Shown here: positions 45,198 through 54,634 of the stretch, one piece after another
Numbering within the stretch: position 1 is the first letter of the stretch
Layout of the letters: every line of letters begins with the position of its first letter
From: Vibrio sp. HA2012
Lineage (GTDB): Bacteria > Pseudomonadota > Gammaproteobacteria > Enterobacterales > Vibrionaceae
Assembly (NCBI RefSeq): GCF_002812955.1
Contig: NZ_PFXK01000010.1
Location: 1-64,000 of the forward strand
DNA: 64,000 nucleotides
Direction: 5' to 3'
Position numbers and translations under genes: made by a program
Notes under the pieces: generated by a model
What the model was told of the DNA's origin: nothing
What the model saw: the letters and a program-made list of their open reading frames with translations, nothing else
The model's database searches: none

Positions 45198-47057
45198 TTA
45201 ACCCTCCAGCTTAGATTTGTCGCGTACCGCGCCTTTATCCGCACTGGTTGCCATACTTGCATAGGCTTTCAGGGCAAAAGAGACTTCACGCTGACGTGAT
45301 ACTGGTTTCCAGCCCTGAGAGTTCTGCTCTGCGCGACGGATGGCCAGTTCTTCTTCGCTGACTTGTAGAGATATAGTACGACCCGGAATATCAATAGCGA
45401 TAATATCGCCTGGTTTAACTAGACCGATCGTTCCACCGTTAGCAGCTTCCGGAGAAGCGTGACCGATAGACAGGCCAGAAGTACCACCGGAGAAGCGGCC
45501 GTCAGTCAGTAGAGCACATTCTTTACCCAGACCCATGGATTTTAGATAAGTCGTTGGGTACAGCATTTCCTGCATGCCTGGACCACCTTTAGGGCCTTCG
45601 TAACGGATAACGACGACATCACCCGCTTTCACTTTACCGCCAAGAATGCCTTCTACTGCATCTTCCTGGCTTTCAAATACGACTGCCGGGCCGGTAAATT
45701 TCAGGATGCTTTCATCAACACCTGCTGTTTTAACGATACAACCGTCCAGAGCAATATTTCCTTTCAGTACTGCAAGACCACCGTCCTGACTGAAAGCGTG
45801 CTCTTTATTACGGATACAGCCGTTTTTACGGTCATTGTCCAGGCTGTCCCAGCGGCAGTCCTGAGAGAAAGCTTCGGTGGTACGGATACCGGCAGGGCCC
45901 GCTTTGAAGAAACTGGCCAGCTCTTCGGACGGGTTAGTCATGATATCGAACTTAGCCAGCTGCTCCTGCATAGTCAGACCCAGCACAGTTTTGGTATCCG
46001 TGTTGATAAGGCCGGCACGGTTTAGCTCAGAAAGGATTCCCATAACACCACCCGCGCGGTGTACGTCTTCCATATGGTATTGCTGAGTGGAAGGTGCCAC
46101 TTTACACAGGTGCGGAACTTTGCGGGACATACGGTCGATATCGTTCATATCGAAGTCCACGTCCCCTTCCTGAGCGGATGCCAGCAGGTGAAGAACGGTA
46201 TTAGTAGAACCGCCCATCGCAATATCCAGAGCCATGGCATTTTCGAATGCTTTTTTGGTCGCAATGCTGCGTGGCAAAGCGGATTCGTCCCCTTGTTCAT
46301 AGTAGCGTTTAGTCAGCTCTACGATGCGGCGACCAGCACTCAGGAACAGTTCTTTACGGTCGGCGTGGGTTGCCAGCATGGAGCCGTTACCCGGCTGGCT
46401 CAGACCCAGCGCTTCAGTAAGACAGTTCATGGAGTTAGCGGTAAACATACCGGAACATGAACCACAGGTTGGACAGGCACTGCGCTCTACTTGCTCGCTT
46501 TGATCATCAGATATGGTTGGATCTGCACCCTGCATCATGGCGTCAACCAGATCTAATTTAATCAGTTGATCTGAAAGCTTAGTTTTACCGGCTTCCATCG
46601 GGCCGCCAGATACAAAGATGACAGGGATATTTACCCGTAATGCGGCCATCATCATTCCCGGAGTGATTTTGTCACAGTTGGAGATGCATACCATTGCATC
46701 GGCACAGTGAGCGTTCACCATATATTCTACTGAGTCTGCGATCAGCTCCCGGGAAGGAAGGGAATACAGCATGCCACCGTGACCCATAGCGATACCGTCA
46801 TCAACAGCAATAGTATTGAATTCTTTTGCTATGCCACCAGCCGCTTCGATCTCTTGCGCGACTAGCTGACCCATATCTTTTAGGTGTACGTGCCCAGGTA
46901 CAAACTGGGTGAAGGAATTGACAACAGCAATGATAGGCTTACCGAAATCTTCTTCTTTTACACCTGTTGCACGCCACAGAGCACGAGCTCCGGCCATATT
47001 GCGTCCGTGTGTCGTAGTGGCACTGCGGTATTTAATTTTTGTTTTGCTTGCTTCCAT
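45198..47057 (-). CDS. ilvD: Dihydroxy-acid dehydratase IlvD
   Basis: This 619-residue iron-sulfur dehydratase (E. coli 616) makes the 2-oxo acids that precede isoleucine and valine. Cluster cysteines are seen in [11 protein letters not shown] and [17 protein letters not shown]. It follows ilvM by only 14 bases. In E. coli ilvE lies at this junction and it is absent here. Edd at 13962-15767 is its paralogue. Confidence 0.97.
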   Translation of the reverse strand: MEASKTKIKYRSATTTHGRNMAGARALWRATGVKEEDFGKPIIAVVNSFTQFVPGHVHLKDMGQLVAQEIEAAGGIAKEFNTIAVDDGIAMGHGGMLYSLPSRELIADSVEYMVNAHCADAMVCISNCDKITPGMMMAALRVNIPVIFVSGGPMEAGKTKLSDQLIKLDLVDAMMQGADPTISDDQSEQVERSACPTCGSCSGMFTANSMNCLTEALGLSQPGNGSMLATHADRKELFLSAGRRIVELTKRYYEQGDESALPRSIATKKAFENAMALDIAMGGSTNTVLHLLASAQEGDVDFDMNDIDRMSRKVPHLCKVAPSTQQYHMEDVHRAGGVMGILSELNRAGLINTDTKTVLGLTMQEQLAKFDIMTNPSEELASFFKAGPAGIRTTEAFSQDCRWDSLDNDRKNGCIRNKEHAFSQDGGLAVLKGNIALDGCIVKTAGVDESILKFTGPAVVFESQEDAVEGILGGKVKAGDVVVIRYEGPKGGPGMQEMLYPTTYLKSMGLGKECALLTDGRFSGGTSGLSIGHASPEAANGGTIGLVKPGDIIAIDIPGRTISLQVSEEELAIRRAEQNSQGWKPVSRQREVSFALKAYASMATSADKGAVRDKSKLEG

Positions 47058-47071
47058 ACTCTGGTTATCCC

Positions 47072-47341
47072 TTAAATTTTATAAGCACTTAATAGTTCAT
47101 CTTTTGCCAGACGAGAGGTGTTGACCGCTTTCACGTCCCACAGTTTTTCAACCTGATTGGTCAGTAGAGAAATAGGACGATCACTGTCGACGACTATTTC
47201 TACTTTAGCGACCTTGCTGTCCTGGTTCTGTGTTGCCAGCACCTGTTTGATAATAAAACCACGGTGACGTACTACACGTAGAACACGCTCAAGCAGTACC
47301 GGTTTATCATCGGCTTTAATGGTAAGTAGATATCTGTCCAT
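47072..47341 (-). CDS. ilvM: Acetolactate synthase II small subunit IlvM
   Basis: This 89-residue ACT-domain protein (E. coli 87) stabilises and activates the IlvG catalytic subunit. It begins [20 protein letters not shown]. Its start shares one base with the ilvG stop, a translational-coupling arrangement. AHAS II is the valine-resistant type in E. coli. Confidence 0.94.
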   Translation of the reverse strand: MDRYLLTIKADDKPVLLERVLRVVRHRGFIIKQVLATQNQDSKVAKVEIVVDSDRPISLLTNQVEKLWDVKAVNTSRLAKDELLSAYKI

Positions 47342-48987
47342 CAGGAGTTCTCCAGCATGTCGTGGTTAGCGGCACCCGGTGGTACCAGTGGCCATACGTT
47401 TTCTTCCTCGGAAATTGCAACGTGCAGCAGGTAGGCTGTTTTGCTTTCCAGCATCTCTTTCAGTGCGGATTCTACTTCATCTTTAGTGGTAATCGTTTTA
47501 CCCGGAATACCGAATGCAGCTGCCAGTGCAACAAAATCCGGGTTATCATCCAGAATAGTTTCACTGTATCGACCATCAAAAAAGAGTGACTGCCACTGAC
47601 GTACCATACCTAAGCGTTGGTTATTCAGCAGTACCATTTTTACCGGTACCTGTTTACGTTTTATAGTGCCCAATTCCTGAATATTCATCATAAAGGACCC
47701 ATCACCTGTGATCAGAACGGATTGATCATCCGGACGGGCAATTTTTGCGCCTATAGCAGCCGGCAGGCCAAAACCCATTGTGCCAAGTCCGGCAGAGGTG
47801 ATGAAGTTTTCTGGACGACGTGGTTGAATATGCTGAGCTGACCACATCTGATGTTGTCCTACATCTGTAGAGACAATAGTGCTGTCTGGCATCATATCAG
47901 ATAACTGCTTTAACAGCTTAGGTGCAAAAATATGTTCACCCGGATGATCGTAACGCCATTTAAATTTATTTTTCAGTTCTTCAGTGTGTAACAACCATGC
48001 CGAGATATCATGTGAGGTTTCCAGTTGCGGAAGAATCACATTAATATCACCACGCAGAGCTGCATCCGCTGTGCGTAGTTTATTAAACTCAGCGGTATCG
48101 ATATCAATATGGATAACTTTTGCTTCCGGTGCAAAAGTATCCAGCTTACCAGTTACCCGGTCATCGAAACGTGCACCGACGACAATGAGCAGGTCTGCCC
48201 CCTGTACTGACAGATTAGCTGCTTTCGTACCGTGCATACCAACCATACCCAGATAATTAGGATCATTTTTATTGATTGTACCTAGTCCTTTCAGAGTTGA
48301 AACGGACGGCATAGGATTACTGAGAAGGAAGTTACGTACAGATTCGGTTGCTTTAGCCAGCTGAACACCACCACCCACATAGAGAACAGGTTTTTCACTG
48401 GCACTAATCAGCTTCTGAGCGGTAGTCATCGCTTCTGGATCGGCAACAGGTAATGCTGGTGGTTCCACATACGGCATGGTATGTACCGGGGCTTCTGCCA
48501 ATTGGACATCTTTAGCGATATCGACGATAACCGGACCGGGACGGCCGGATTTAGCCACTTCAAAGGCTTCGGCAAGTGTTGGAGCCAGATCATCGATATG
48601 GTTAACGAGGTAGCTGTGTTTGGTACAGGAGAGAGACATGCCGATTACATCCATTTCCTGAAATGCATCGGTACCGATAAGGTTACTGGCAACCTGACCG
48701 GTAATGGCGACCAGAGGGATTGAATCCTGCATAGCATCAGCAAGGCCTGTAACCAGGTTGGTTGCTCCCGGTCCTGATGTTGCGAGGCAAACCCCAACTT
48801 GCTGAGTTGCCCGGGCCAGACCAATGGCAGCCATCGCTGCACCTTGTTCATTCCTGCATAAAATATGGTTTATACCACCATCATAGATAGCATCGTAGAT
48901 TGGCATAATGGCACCACCCGGATAACCGAATACGGTATGAATGCCTTGGTGTTTCAGTGCGGCAACGACTAAATCAGAACCATTCAT
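47341..48987 (-). CDS. ilvG: Acetolactate synthase II large subunit IlvG
   Basis: This intact 548-residue thiamine-diphosphate enzyme makes acetolactate and acetohydroxybutanoate. The thiamine-binding motif [18 protein letters not shown] is near residue 430. The N-terminal [17 protein letters not shown] and [17 protein letters not shown] are typical. Unlike the frameshifted gene in E. coli K-12, it is uninterrupted. GGAGG precedes the ATG. A 21-codon frame ending in ATGA overlaps this start. Confidence 0.97.
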   Translation of the reverse strand: MNGSDLVVAALKHQGIHTVFGYPGGAIMPIYDAIYDGGINHILCRNEQGAAMAAIGLARATQQVGVCLATSGPGATNLVTGLADAMQDSIPLVAITGQVASNLIGTDAFQEMDVIGMSLSCTKHSYLVNHIDDLAPTLAEAFEVAKSGRPGPVIVDIAKDVQLAEAPVHTMPYVEPPALPVADPEAMTTAQKLISASEKPVLYVGGGVQLAKATESVRNFLLSNPMPSVSTLKGLGTINKNDPNYLGMVGMHGTKAANLSVQGADLLIVVGARFDDRVTGKLDTFAPEAKVIHIDIDTAEFNKLRTADAALRGDINVILPQLETSHDISAWLLHTEELKNKFKWRYDHPGEHIFAPKLLKQLSDMMPDSTIVSTDVGQHQMWSAQHIQPRRPENFITSAGLGTMGFGLPAAIGAKIARPDDQSVLITGDGSFMMNIQELGTIKRKQVPVKMVLLNNQRLGMVRQWQSLFFDGRYSETILDDNPDFVALAAAFGIPGKTITTKDEVESALKEMLESKTAYLLHVAISEEENVWPLVPPGAANHDMLENS

Positions 48988-49049
48988 TTAGTGCCTCCGG
49001 TCATTATCATTTGCGCAGCTTGGGTACGCTTTATCGTGTGTTTGCACAT
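48984..49049 (-). CDS. Putative 21-residue upstream peptide overlapping ilvG (IlvX-like position)
   Basis: A short frame starts at ATG 49049 after GGAG (five bases) and encodes [20 protein letters not shown] plus K. Its TGA overlaps the ilvG start as ATGA, so ribosomes finishing it could restart on ilvG. E. coli encodes a 16-residue small protein, IlvX, at the same place between the attenuator and ilvG. I see no reliable sequence similarity to IlvX, so this is a positional analogy. The good ribosome site is the main support. Confidence 0.45.
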   Translation of the reverse strand: MCKHTIKRTQAAQMIMTGGTK

Positions 49050-49172
49050 AGGTGCTCCTGTACTTCCCGTGTCTGTAATTCCTGCAATATCTGCGTGGTA
49101 AGCAGAACCGTAAACGGCATGGTTCAGAGAATCAGTTCACTGATATTGCCTTAATTTTTGTTTTTTCCCTGT

Positions 49173-49210
49173 AAAAAAACCCCCGGACTTTTCAGTGCGG
49201 GGGTTTTTTT
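49173..49210 (-). terminator. ilv operon attenuator (rho-independent)
   Basis: On the minus strand a 13-base-pair stem (A7CCCCCG with CGGGGGT7) ends in seven T residues. It lies 12 bases downstream of the leader peptide stop, before ilvG. This is the expected terminator of a leader-peptide attenuator. Confidence 0.92.
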
Positions 49211-49221
49211 GAATTAGTCGA

Positions 49222-49314
49222 TTATTTTTTTCCGCTCACTCGCCCCCGCGCGGTATCAATAATGACCACGACAAGAATAATAATGAGTGCGTTAATACGA
49301 GCGGTTAGGTTCAT
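49222..49314 (-). CDS. ilvL: ilv operon leader peptide IlvL
   Basis: This 30-residue leader begins MNLTARINALIIILVVVII and then continues DTARGRVSGKK. It has ten consecutive Leu, Ile or Val codons, the regulated amino acids. Ribosome stalling there when charged tRNAs are scarce would prevent the downstream terminator. The sequence differs from E. coli IlvL, but design and position match. The ribosome site is weak. Confidence 0.9.
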   Translation of the reverse strand: MNLTARINALIIILVVVIIDTARGRVSGKK

Positions 49315-49501
49315 TTTTAGTAATTAATTTGTTGTTAGTTTGTTCACATCCCTAGTGGTATCACATAACTCTGTTGCCTGACAAGTAAAAACTCAGTCTT
49401 TTTTCATATTTATTCTTTTAGCTATTGGTTTATACACAAAGGTTATAAAAAAGGTGTTTATATACAGAACAGTAACAAGATAAAACATATAAGGGATAAA
49501 T

Positions 49502-51025
49502 ATGGGGCTGGCAGTTATTCACAGCAGAGCAAGTGTCGGAGTGGAAGCTCCGGAGGTTAATGTAGAAGTTCATATCAGCCGGGGGATGCCTGGATTTACA
49601 TTGGTGGGCCTTCCTGAAACAACGGTCAAAGAATCGCGCGACAGGGTTCGTAGTGCCATTATCAATTCCCGTTTTGAATTCCCACCACAGAAAATTACGG
49701 TAAATCTGGCTCCGGCAGATTTGCCTAAAGAAGGCGGTCGTTTTGATCTGCCTATTGCTCTGGGTATTCTGGCGGCGTCCAGACAGATTCCGGCTGATAA
49801 ACTGAATAGCTATGAATTTATTGGGGAACTGGCTCTTTCCGGACTGGTGCGGGCTGTTAAGGGGGTATTGCCTGCAGCTTTAGCTGCTAACCGGAAACAG
49901 CGCTGTCTGATTGTACCGGATGATAATGGTGATCAGGCAGCATTGGTTGGCAGAGATCTGCATAAGTCGGTCTCCAGTCTGGAAGATATTTGTCAGTATC
50001 TGTGTGGGCAAAGGCCATTAACCCTGTTTCAGAACCCGAAACAGTTATCTACAGACGATTCGTTACGTGATCTGCAGGATATTATCGGTCAGCAGCAGGG
50101 AAAGAGAGCGCTGGAGATAGCTGCTTGTGGTTGTCATAACTTATTGTTTGTTGGCCCTCCAGGTACAGGGAAGACCATGCTGGCTTCACGTTTGTGTGAT
50201 TTATTACCGGAGATGAGTGATGAAGAGGCTCTGGAGACTGCATCCATTGCCTCACTGACACAGCAAGATGTTAATCAGTTTAACTGGAAGCAACGGCCAT
50301 TTCGGGCTCCTCACCATTCCAGTTCAATGGCTGCACTGGTAGGTGGGGGCTCTGTTCCCCGGCCGGGAGAAATATCTCTGGCACATAACGGCCTGCTTTT
50401 TTTAGATGAACTCCCTGAATTTGAAAGAAAAGTACTGGATTCTTTGCGTGAACCGTTAGAATCCGGGGAAATTATTATTTCCAGAGCTGCCGGAAAAACC
50501 CGTTTTCCGGCTCGTTTTCAGCTTGTAGGTGCCCTAAATCCGAGTCCGACCGGTTATTACGATGAGCGGAGTTCTCGTTCCAACCCGCAAGCAACGCTTC
50601 GGTATTTGAATCGTTTATCCGGTCCTTTGTTGGATCGATTTGATATGAGCCTTGAAATTCCTTCATTACCGAAGGGTACCTTGGCTGAAGGAGGGGAGCG
50701 GGGAGAAAGTACAGCTGTTGTCAGGGAGAGGGTCAGGGAGGCCAGATGCGTAATGTTAAACCGTAATGGTAAGGTTAATGCCCTGCTTGGCAGTCGGGAG
50801 ATTGAATATTATTGCCAACTGAAAAAAGAGGATGCCCGGTTTCTGGAAAATGCGCTGCATCAATTGGGGTTATCTATTCGTGCCTATCACCGTATTATTA
50901 AGGTGTCACGAACTATTGCTGATCTTGAAGGCGCAGAGAATATTAGACGTTCGCATATTGCAGAGGCTTTGGGATACCGGGCTATGGACCGGTTACTAAA
51001 ACAACTTTCAGCACAGGTTGTGTAG
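49502..51025 (+). CDS. comM: ComM/YifB, Mg-chelatase-like AAA+ helicase
   Basis: This 507-residue AAA+ protein is the ComM family, shown in Vibrio cholerae to be a branch-migration helicase in natural transformation. The N-terminal LonC-like domain (SRGMPGFTLVGLPETTVKES) covers about 1-170. Walker A GPPGTGKT is at 218-225, and ISLAHNGLLFLDELPEF carries Walker B. The gene is divergent from the ilv leader across a 187-base gap holding promoters. AGGGA precedes the ATG. Confidence 0.95.
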   Translation: MGLAVIHSRASVGVEAPEVNVEVHISRGMPGFTLVGLPETTVKESRDRVRSAIINSRFEFPPQKITVNLAPADLPKEGGRFDLPIALGILAASRQIPADKLNSYEFIGELALSGLVRAVKGVLPAALAANRKQRCLIVPDDNGDQAALVGRDLHKSVSSLEDICQYLCGQRPLTLFQNPKQLSTDDSLRDLQDIIGQQQGKRALEIAACGCHNLLFVGPPGTGKTMLASRLCDLLPEMSDEEALETASIASLTQQDVNQFNWKQRPFRAPHHSSSMAALVGGGSVPRPGEISLAHNGLLFLDELPEFERKVLDSLREPLESGEIIISRAAGKTRFPARFQLVGALNPSPTGYYDERSSRSNPQATLRYLNRLSGPLLDRFDMSLEIPSLPKGTLAEGGERGESTAVVRERVREARCVMLNRNGKVNALLGSREIEYYCQLKKEDARFLENALHQLGLSIRAYHRIIKVSRTIADLEGAENIRRSHIAEALGYRAMDRLLKQLSAQVV

Positions 51026-51129
51026 TGGTATTACCGGTTGTTCCCACAACTCAGACCATTCAGATATTCCAATCGATAGCCTGATTTGTATAATTACACG
51101 CTGTTTTTTTCTACATAAGATCGATTGTA

Positions 51130-52008
51130 ATGTTTGGCTATTTGCTTTTGGTGATAAACGTATCGCTGGTTATGCTCAATACAGCTGTCTGTTCAGTGCT
51201 GATCTGTCTGATGGCTCTGGTCAAGATTATATTGCCGTTTACTGTGGGTAAACGGGCTGCAACGGCTGCAGCTAACAGGTTTATGTGGGTTTGGGCTACG
51301 GTGAATGCCGGTATTCTGACCCTTTCTAACCGGGTTGAGTGGGATGTTGAAGGGGGGGAGCAGTTGAAGAAAAATGGCTGGTATCTGATGATATCTAACC
51401 ATTTGAGCTGGACAGATATTGTCGTCTTATGTTGCGTGTTTAAAGATCGAATCCCTATGCCGAAGTTCTTTCTGAAACAGCAGCTTTTGTATGTCCCCTT
51501 TGTCGGTATGGCGTGCTGGGCTTTGGATATGCCGTTTATGCGTCGTTATTCACGAGAGTATCTTATCCGTCATCCGGAAAAGAGGGGACAGGATCTCATG
51601 ACAACCCGGCGCTCTTGTGAGAAATTCAGACATACACCAACAACGGTAGTGAATTATGTAGAAGGGACTCGTTTTACAGCAGTGAAAGGTAAAAAGAGTA
51701 AAGCTGGGTTCAATTACCTATTGCAGCCTAAATCTGGCGGTATTGCCTATACTCTGGCCGCTATGGGGGATCAATTCGAGAATATTATCGATGTGACACT
51801 GGCTTATCCGGATAACTTATCCAATCCATTTAAGCAGATGCTGATGGGGAAAATGAAGCGTATTGTGGTACGTATCCGGGTGTTACCTGTCGACGAGCAG
51901 GTAACGGGAGATTACTTTCATGATAAGCCGTATAAACGCTGTTTCCAGCAATGGTTGGGGAGTCTCTGGGAAGAGAAAGATAAGCTATTGACTGACATAT
52001 ATAAATAA
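51130..52008 (+). CDS. YihG-type lysophospholipid acyltransferase
   Basis: This 292-residue membrane acyltransferase is of the 1-acylglycerol-3-phosphate type. The catalytic NHLSWTD (NHxxxxD) is near residue 92 and the acceptor-binding VEGTRFT near 178. Two N-terminal hydrophobic segments precede. It resembles E. coli YihG (310), which lies next to dsbA there as here. The exact acyl substrate is unproven, and the ribosome site is weak. Confidence 0.88.
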   Translation: MFGYLLLVINVSLVMLNTAVCSVLICLMALVKIILPFTVGKRAATAAANRFMWVWATVNAGILTLSNRVEWDVEGGEQLKKNGWYLMISNHLSWTDIVVLCCVFKDRIPMPKFFLKQQLLYVPFVGMACWALDMPFMRRYSREYLIRHPEKRGQDLMTTRRSCEKFRHTPTTVVNYVEGTRFTAVKGKKSKAGFNYLLQPKSGGIAYTLAAMGDQFENIIDVTLAYPDNLSNPFKQMLMGKMKRIVVRIRVLPVDEQVTGDYFHDKPYKRCFQQWLGSLWEEKDKLLTDIYK

Positions 52009-52011
52009 TGG

Positions 52012-52049
52012 AATAAGCCCCTGTTTTGTTTTTTGAAAAGGGGCTTATT
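52012..52049. terminator. Terminator between the acyltransferase gene and dsbA
   Basis: AATAAGCCCCT and AGGGGCTTATT form a perfect 11-base-pair stem with a 16-base T-rich loop between converging genes. Confidence 0.85.
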
Positions 52050-52061
52050 GGTACTAAGGGT

Positions 52062-52682
52062 TTACTTTTTTAGTAAGTAGTTTACGAGCTCTATATAGAC
52101 GTCGATTCGTTCCTGATTAGTTTCGTAGTTATTCATCCATTCCATTTCGACGACATATTTATCGTTTACGACAACACCTGGTACACCCCGTAGTTCAGCA
52201 TCGTCAAAGTCTTTTACAAAACGCTTTTGCATAGAATCGATAGCAAAACTGTTATAGGTGTTGTCGAATAATTCACCATTTACACCATGGTCAATAAACC
52301 ACTGACGCAGTTCAGCTTCATTTCGCGGAGGGGTACGTAGTTCCTGAACTTGTCTGAACATTGCCGGTACCAGGTTTTCTTCTTGTTTCAGAATGACCAT
52401 TGTGGCGTAGGCTTTGGCCATTGGGATACCCATAGCTTTCCCCATAAAGGTCACATGGCTCTTCTGGAATGAAGCATTAGCCGGCAGGTTCTCTTTCAGC
52501 ACCTGCATAAAAGGTTCGAATTTAAAGCAATGTGGACAGTAGAATGAAAAATATTCTGTTACTTTAGGTGAGGAAGATGCCTGAGTATTCAGGATCGTAT
52601 AGTGAGTTCCGGGCTTAAACTCTGTCGCCTGAACCGACACGCTGACAATCATGGCAGCGATCAGGGCAAATAGTTTTTTCAT
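52062..52682 (-). CDS. dsbA: Thiol:disulfide oxidoreductase DsbA
   Basis: This 206-residue periplasmic protein introduces disulfide bonds into secreted proteins and is reoxidised by DsbB. A signal peptide of about 19 residues ends before TEFKPG. The active site is C49-P-H-C52 in FSFYCPHCFKFEP. The conserved cis-proline region is GVPGVVVNDKYVV. It lies downstream of srkA, as in E. coli. Confidence 0.97.
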   Translation of the reverse strand: MKKLFALIAAMIVSVSVQATEFKPGTHYTILNTQASSSPKVTEYFSFYCPHCFKFEPFMQVLKENLPANASFQKSHVTFMGKAMGIPMAKAYATMVILKQEENLVPAMFRQVQELRTPPRNEAELRQWFIDHGVNGELFDNTYNSFAIDSMQKRFVKDFDDAELRGVPGVVVNDKYVVEMEWMNNYETNQERIDVYIELVNYLLKK

Positions 52683-52754
52683 TATATTGATACTCCGTTA
52701 TGTTCTTTGGTGTTGAGCGACCATTGTGCTGCAGCTTTACCAGATATAAAACCG

Positions 52755-53753
52755 TTACCACTGAGGCATCAGTGTTAATGGTGTCTCCTGTAGGGCTGCA
52801 ATCTGTTCTTTAAATGCCAGAACCTGATTTTCCCAGTATTTCTGGTCCCCGAACCATGGGAATGCCAGCGGAAAGGCGGGATCCTGCCAGCGTTTAGCCA
52901 GCCAGGCCATATAATGCACCATTCGTAGACCACGTAAGGGTTCGATAAGTTTCAGTTCTGCCGGGTTAAAATCGCAAAACTCAGCGTAACCTTCAAGTAT
53001 AATTTCCAGCTGCATCAATTTATCGGCTCTTTCACCGTTTAACAACATCCATAAATCCTGTATGGCTGGGCCTGTCCGGGAATCGTCCAGATCGACAAAT
53101 GTCGGTCCGTCTCTCCAGAGAATATTTCCCGGATGACAGTCACCATGCAAGCGAATAGGGGTGAAATTATCTGACCAGTTATGCTCAATTGATTGAATAA
53201 GCATATCCAGATCATTAAAAAAAGTGTGTTGCATATGCGGTGGAATAAATGGGCTGTTGCGCAGTTGTTCCCGCGGTTGGTATAGAAACTCCTGTAAGCT
53301 GATGCTCGGGCGATGCTTAAATGGTTGTTTATGACCAACAGTATGTATCCGGCCAAGAAAACGTCCAGCCCACTCCAGTTGCTCAGTATTGTCTACTTCA
53401 AACTGGCGTCCTCCTACACTATTAAACAATGCAAACAGGTATCCATGATAATTGTGCAGGGTTTCCCCGTTGATATTTACAGGGGGAGCAACCGGAATAT
53501 CCTGTTCGATTAATTCCATTGTAAAATCATGCTCTTCCTGAATTTGTTCCCGTGACCAGCGTTGTGGGCGGTAAAATTTAACAACATAACGCTGTCGTTC
53601 TTCATCCGTAAACTGGTAAACACGGTTTTCATAACTGTTCAGGGGAAGCAGACCTGATTCAGCTCGAATACCGATATTTTCTAGTGCATACCACATAAAG
53701 TCTGGAGTTAGTGCATTGAAATTAAAGGTACTTTCCGGGGTGATATTTTGCAT
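52755..53753 (-). CDS. srkA: Stress response kinase A (SrkA/YihE/RdoA)
   Basis: This 332-residue Ser/Thr kinase of the aminoglycoside-phosphotransferase fold (E. coli 328) counters stress-induced death and Cpx-linked envelope stress. The catalytic loop HGDCHPGNILW starts at residue 203, and TFVDLDDSRTGPA carries the metal-binding aspartate. It sits 72 bases upstream of dsbA, the conserved pair. Confidence 0.94.
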   Translation of the reverse strand: MQNITPESTFNFNALTPDFMWYALENIGIRAESGLLPLNSYENRVYQFTDEERQRYVVKFYRPQRWSREQIQEEHDFTMELIEQDIPVAPPVNINGETLHNYHGYLFALFNSVGGRQFEVDNTEQLEWAGRFLGRIHTVGHKQPFKHRPSISLQEFLYQPREQLRNSPFIPPHMQHTFFNDLDMLIQSIEHNWSDNFTPIRLHGDCHPGNILWRDGPTFVDLDDSRTGPAIQDLWMLLNGERADKLMQLEIILEGYAEFCDFNPAELKLIEPLRGLRMVHYMAWLAKRWQDPAFPLAFPWFGDQKYWENQVLAFKEQIAALQETPLTLMPQW

Positions 53754-53805
53754 AATTTATTAACTTATTACAGGGCCGACTAAGATTCAGCCCTGTGGTC
53801 GGGGG

Positions 53806-54072
53806 TTATTTGATAATACCGCGGGCTTTGAGGATTGCTGTTTTAAAATCATCCTCTTTATCTTTAGCAAGCCCGGGGATCATCTCGTCTTTTGTACTGT
53901 TACGCATTTTCAGATGATAGATGAGCACATCATCTGTTAGTGCTTCCAGCGATCCATGATAACCGGCTTCATTGGCCAGTTTCAGAATAAATTCGATCAG
54001 ATTAAGATCGGGATCTTTCTGCCATTCCGGATGCAGCAGTTCGATCAGTTCGTTAACACGGTGGCATTTCAT
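53806..54072 (-). CDS. yihD: YihD family protein (DUF1040)
   Basis: This 88-residue protein is like E. coli YihD (89), for example [20 protein letters not shown] at the start. Function is unknown. GGGAGAAAG precedes the ATG. It lies upstream of srkA, as in E. coli, and may share its transcript. Confidence 0.92.
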   Translation of the reverse strand: MKCHRVNELIELLHPEWQKDPDLNLIEFILKLANEAGYHGSLEALTDDVLIYHLKMRNSTKDEMIPGLAKDKEDDFKTAILKARGIIK

Positions 54073-54196
54073 TACTTTCTCCCATTATATTTATTGTCAT
54101 GGAGTGTTTCTGTATTAACAGAATATTACTTTCAGACAGAAACACTTTACTTATAGTACTGTTGTTTCGAGGGGAAGTTAACTTTGCTTATAAGAA

Positions 54197-54224
54197 AAAA
54201 GCGCAGTGGAAAAACTGCGCTTTT
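54197..54224 (-). terminator. Terminator of the 55-codon gene
   Basis: AAAAGCGCAGT and ACTGCGCTTTT form a perfect 11-base-pair stem with a GGAAAA loop. On the minus strand it runs into TTTTTTC, three bases after the stop. Confidence 0.9.
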
Positions 54225-54226
54225 CG

Positions 54227-54394
54227 TTATGCCGCTTGTATCGTTTCGTGGTGAATCTGTTTCTCGATAGCTTTTCTCTGTACCAGAGCCATTGCTGGCG
54301 TCTGTTTTCTAGCAACCGGAGCAGATACGACACTGCTACGGCGGCGGGACGCGCTGGTTACGGTGCGCGAGAACCTGACATGGGTAGTGTGCAT
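54227..54394 (-). CDS. Small basic protein of unknown function (55 residues)
   Basis: This short minus-strand frame begins MHTTHVRFSRTVTSASRRRS and ends HHETIQAA. It is rich in Arg, Ser and Thr in its first half, with a short helical-looking second half (ALVQRKAIEKQIHHETI). GGGTGA precedes the ATG, and a strong terminator starts three bases after the stop, so it has the outline of a complete small gene. I do not recognise a family. It lies between trkH copy 2 and yihD. A coding small RNA is an alternative. Confidence 0.6.
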   Translation of the reverse strand: MHTTHVRFSRTVTSASRRRSSVVSAPVARKQTPAMALVQRKAIEKQIHHETIQAA

Positions 54395-54435
54395 TATTCA
54401 CCCTTTCGTCAGGCCATCCATTGCCAAGTTAATGG

Positions 54436-54516
54436 CCTAGTTATTGATGAGGACTTTTCATTATGCATGAGAAAATCTTCTTTCTGGCTACTACCAATCC
54501 AATATCAATAACTAGG
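54436..54516. repeat. Inverted repeat (13-base arms) between trkH2 and the small gene
   Basis: CCTAGTTATTGAT (54436-54448) and ATCAATAACTAGG (54504-54516) are perfect inverted copies 55 bases apart in a 240-base gap that holds no other recognisable gene. They could form a long hairpin, serve as two protein-binding sites, or be ends of a small remnant element. Nothing inside encodes a protein. Confidence 0.6.
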
Positions 54517-54634
54517 ATGAAGATATGTTTCGCATATCTGACTAAATAGTATCACTACCCTGAGGCTTTATCGAGTTCCACCAGGTAAAAATGCTGTTTT
54601 TTTACCCGGTTTAAATTTGTGTTGTCGTGATAGG

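Noticed and set aside
47341..48987. Frameshift in ilvG as in E. coli K-12
   Set aside because: The frame is continuous over 548 residues with all thiamine-diphosphate motifs.
51018..51251. Frame between comM and the acyltransferase gene
   Set aside because: It overlaps the acyltransferase gene in another frame and shows no family resemblance.
54206..54511. Plus-strand frame of 101 codons opposite the 55-codon gene
   Set aside because: It begins inside the terminator stem, runs through the inverted repeat region and lacks a ribosome site; the minus-strand gene explains the region better.
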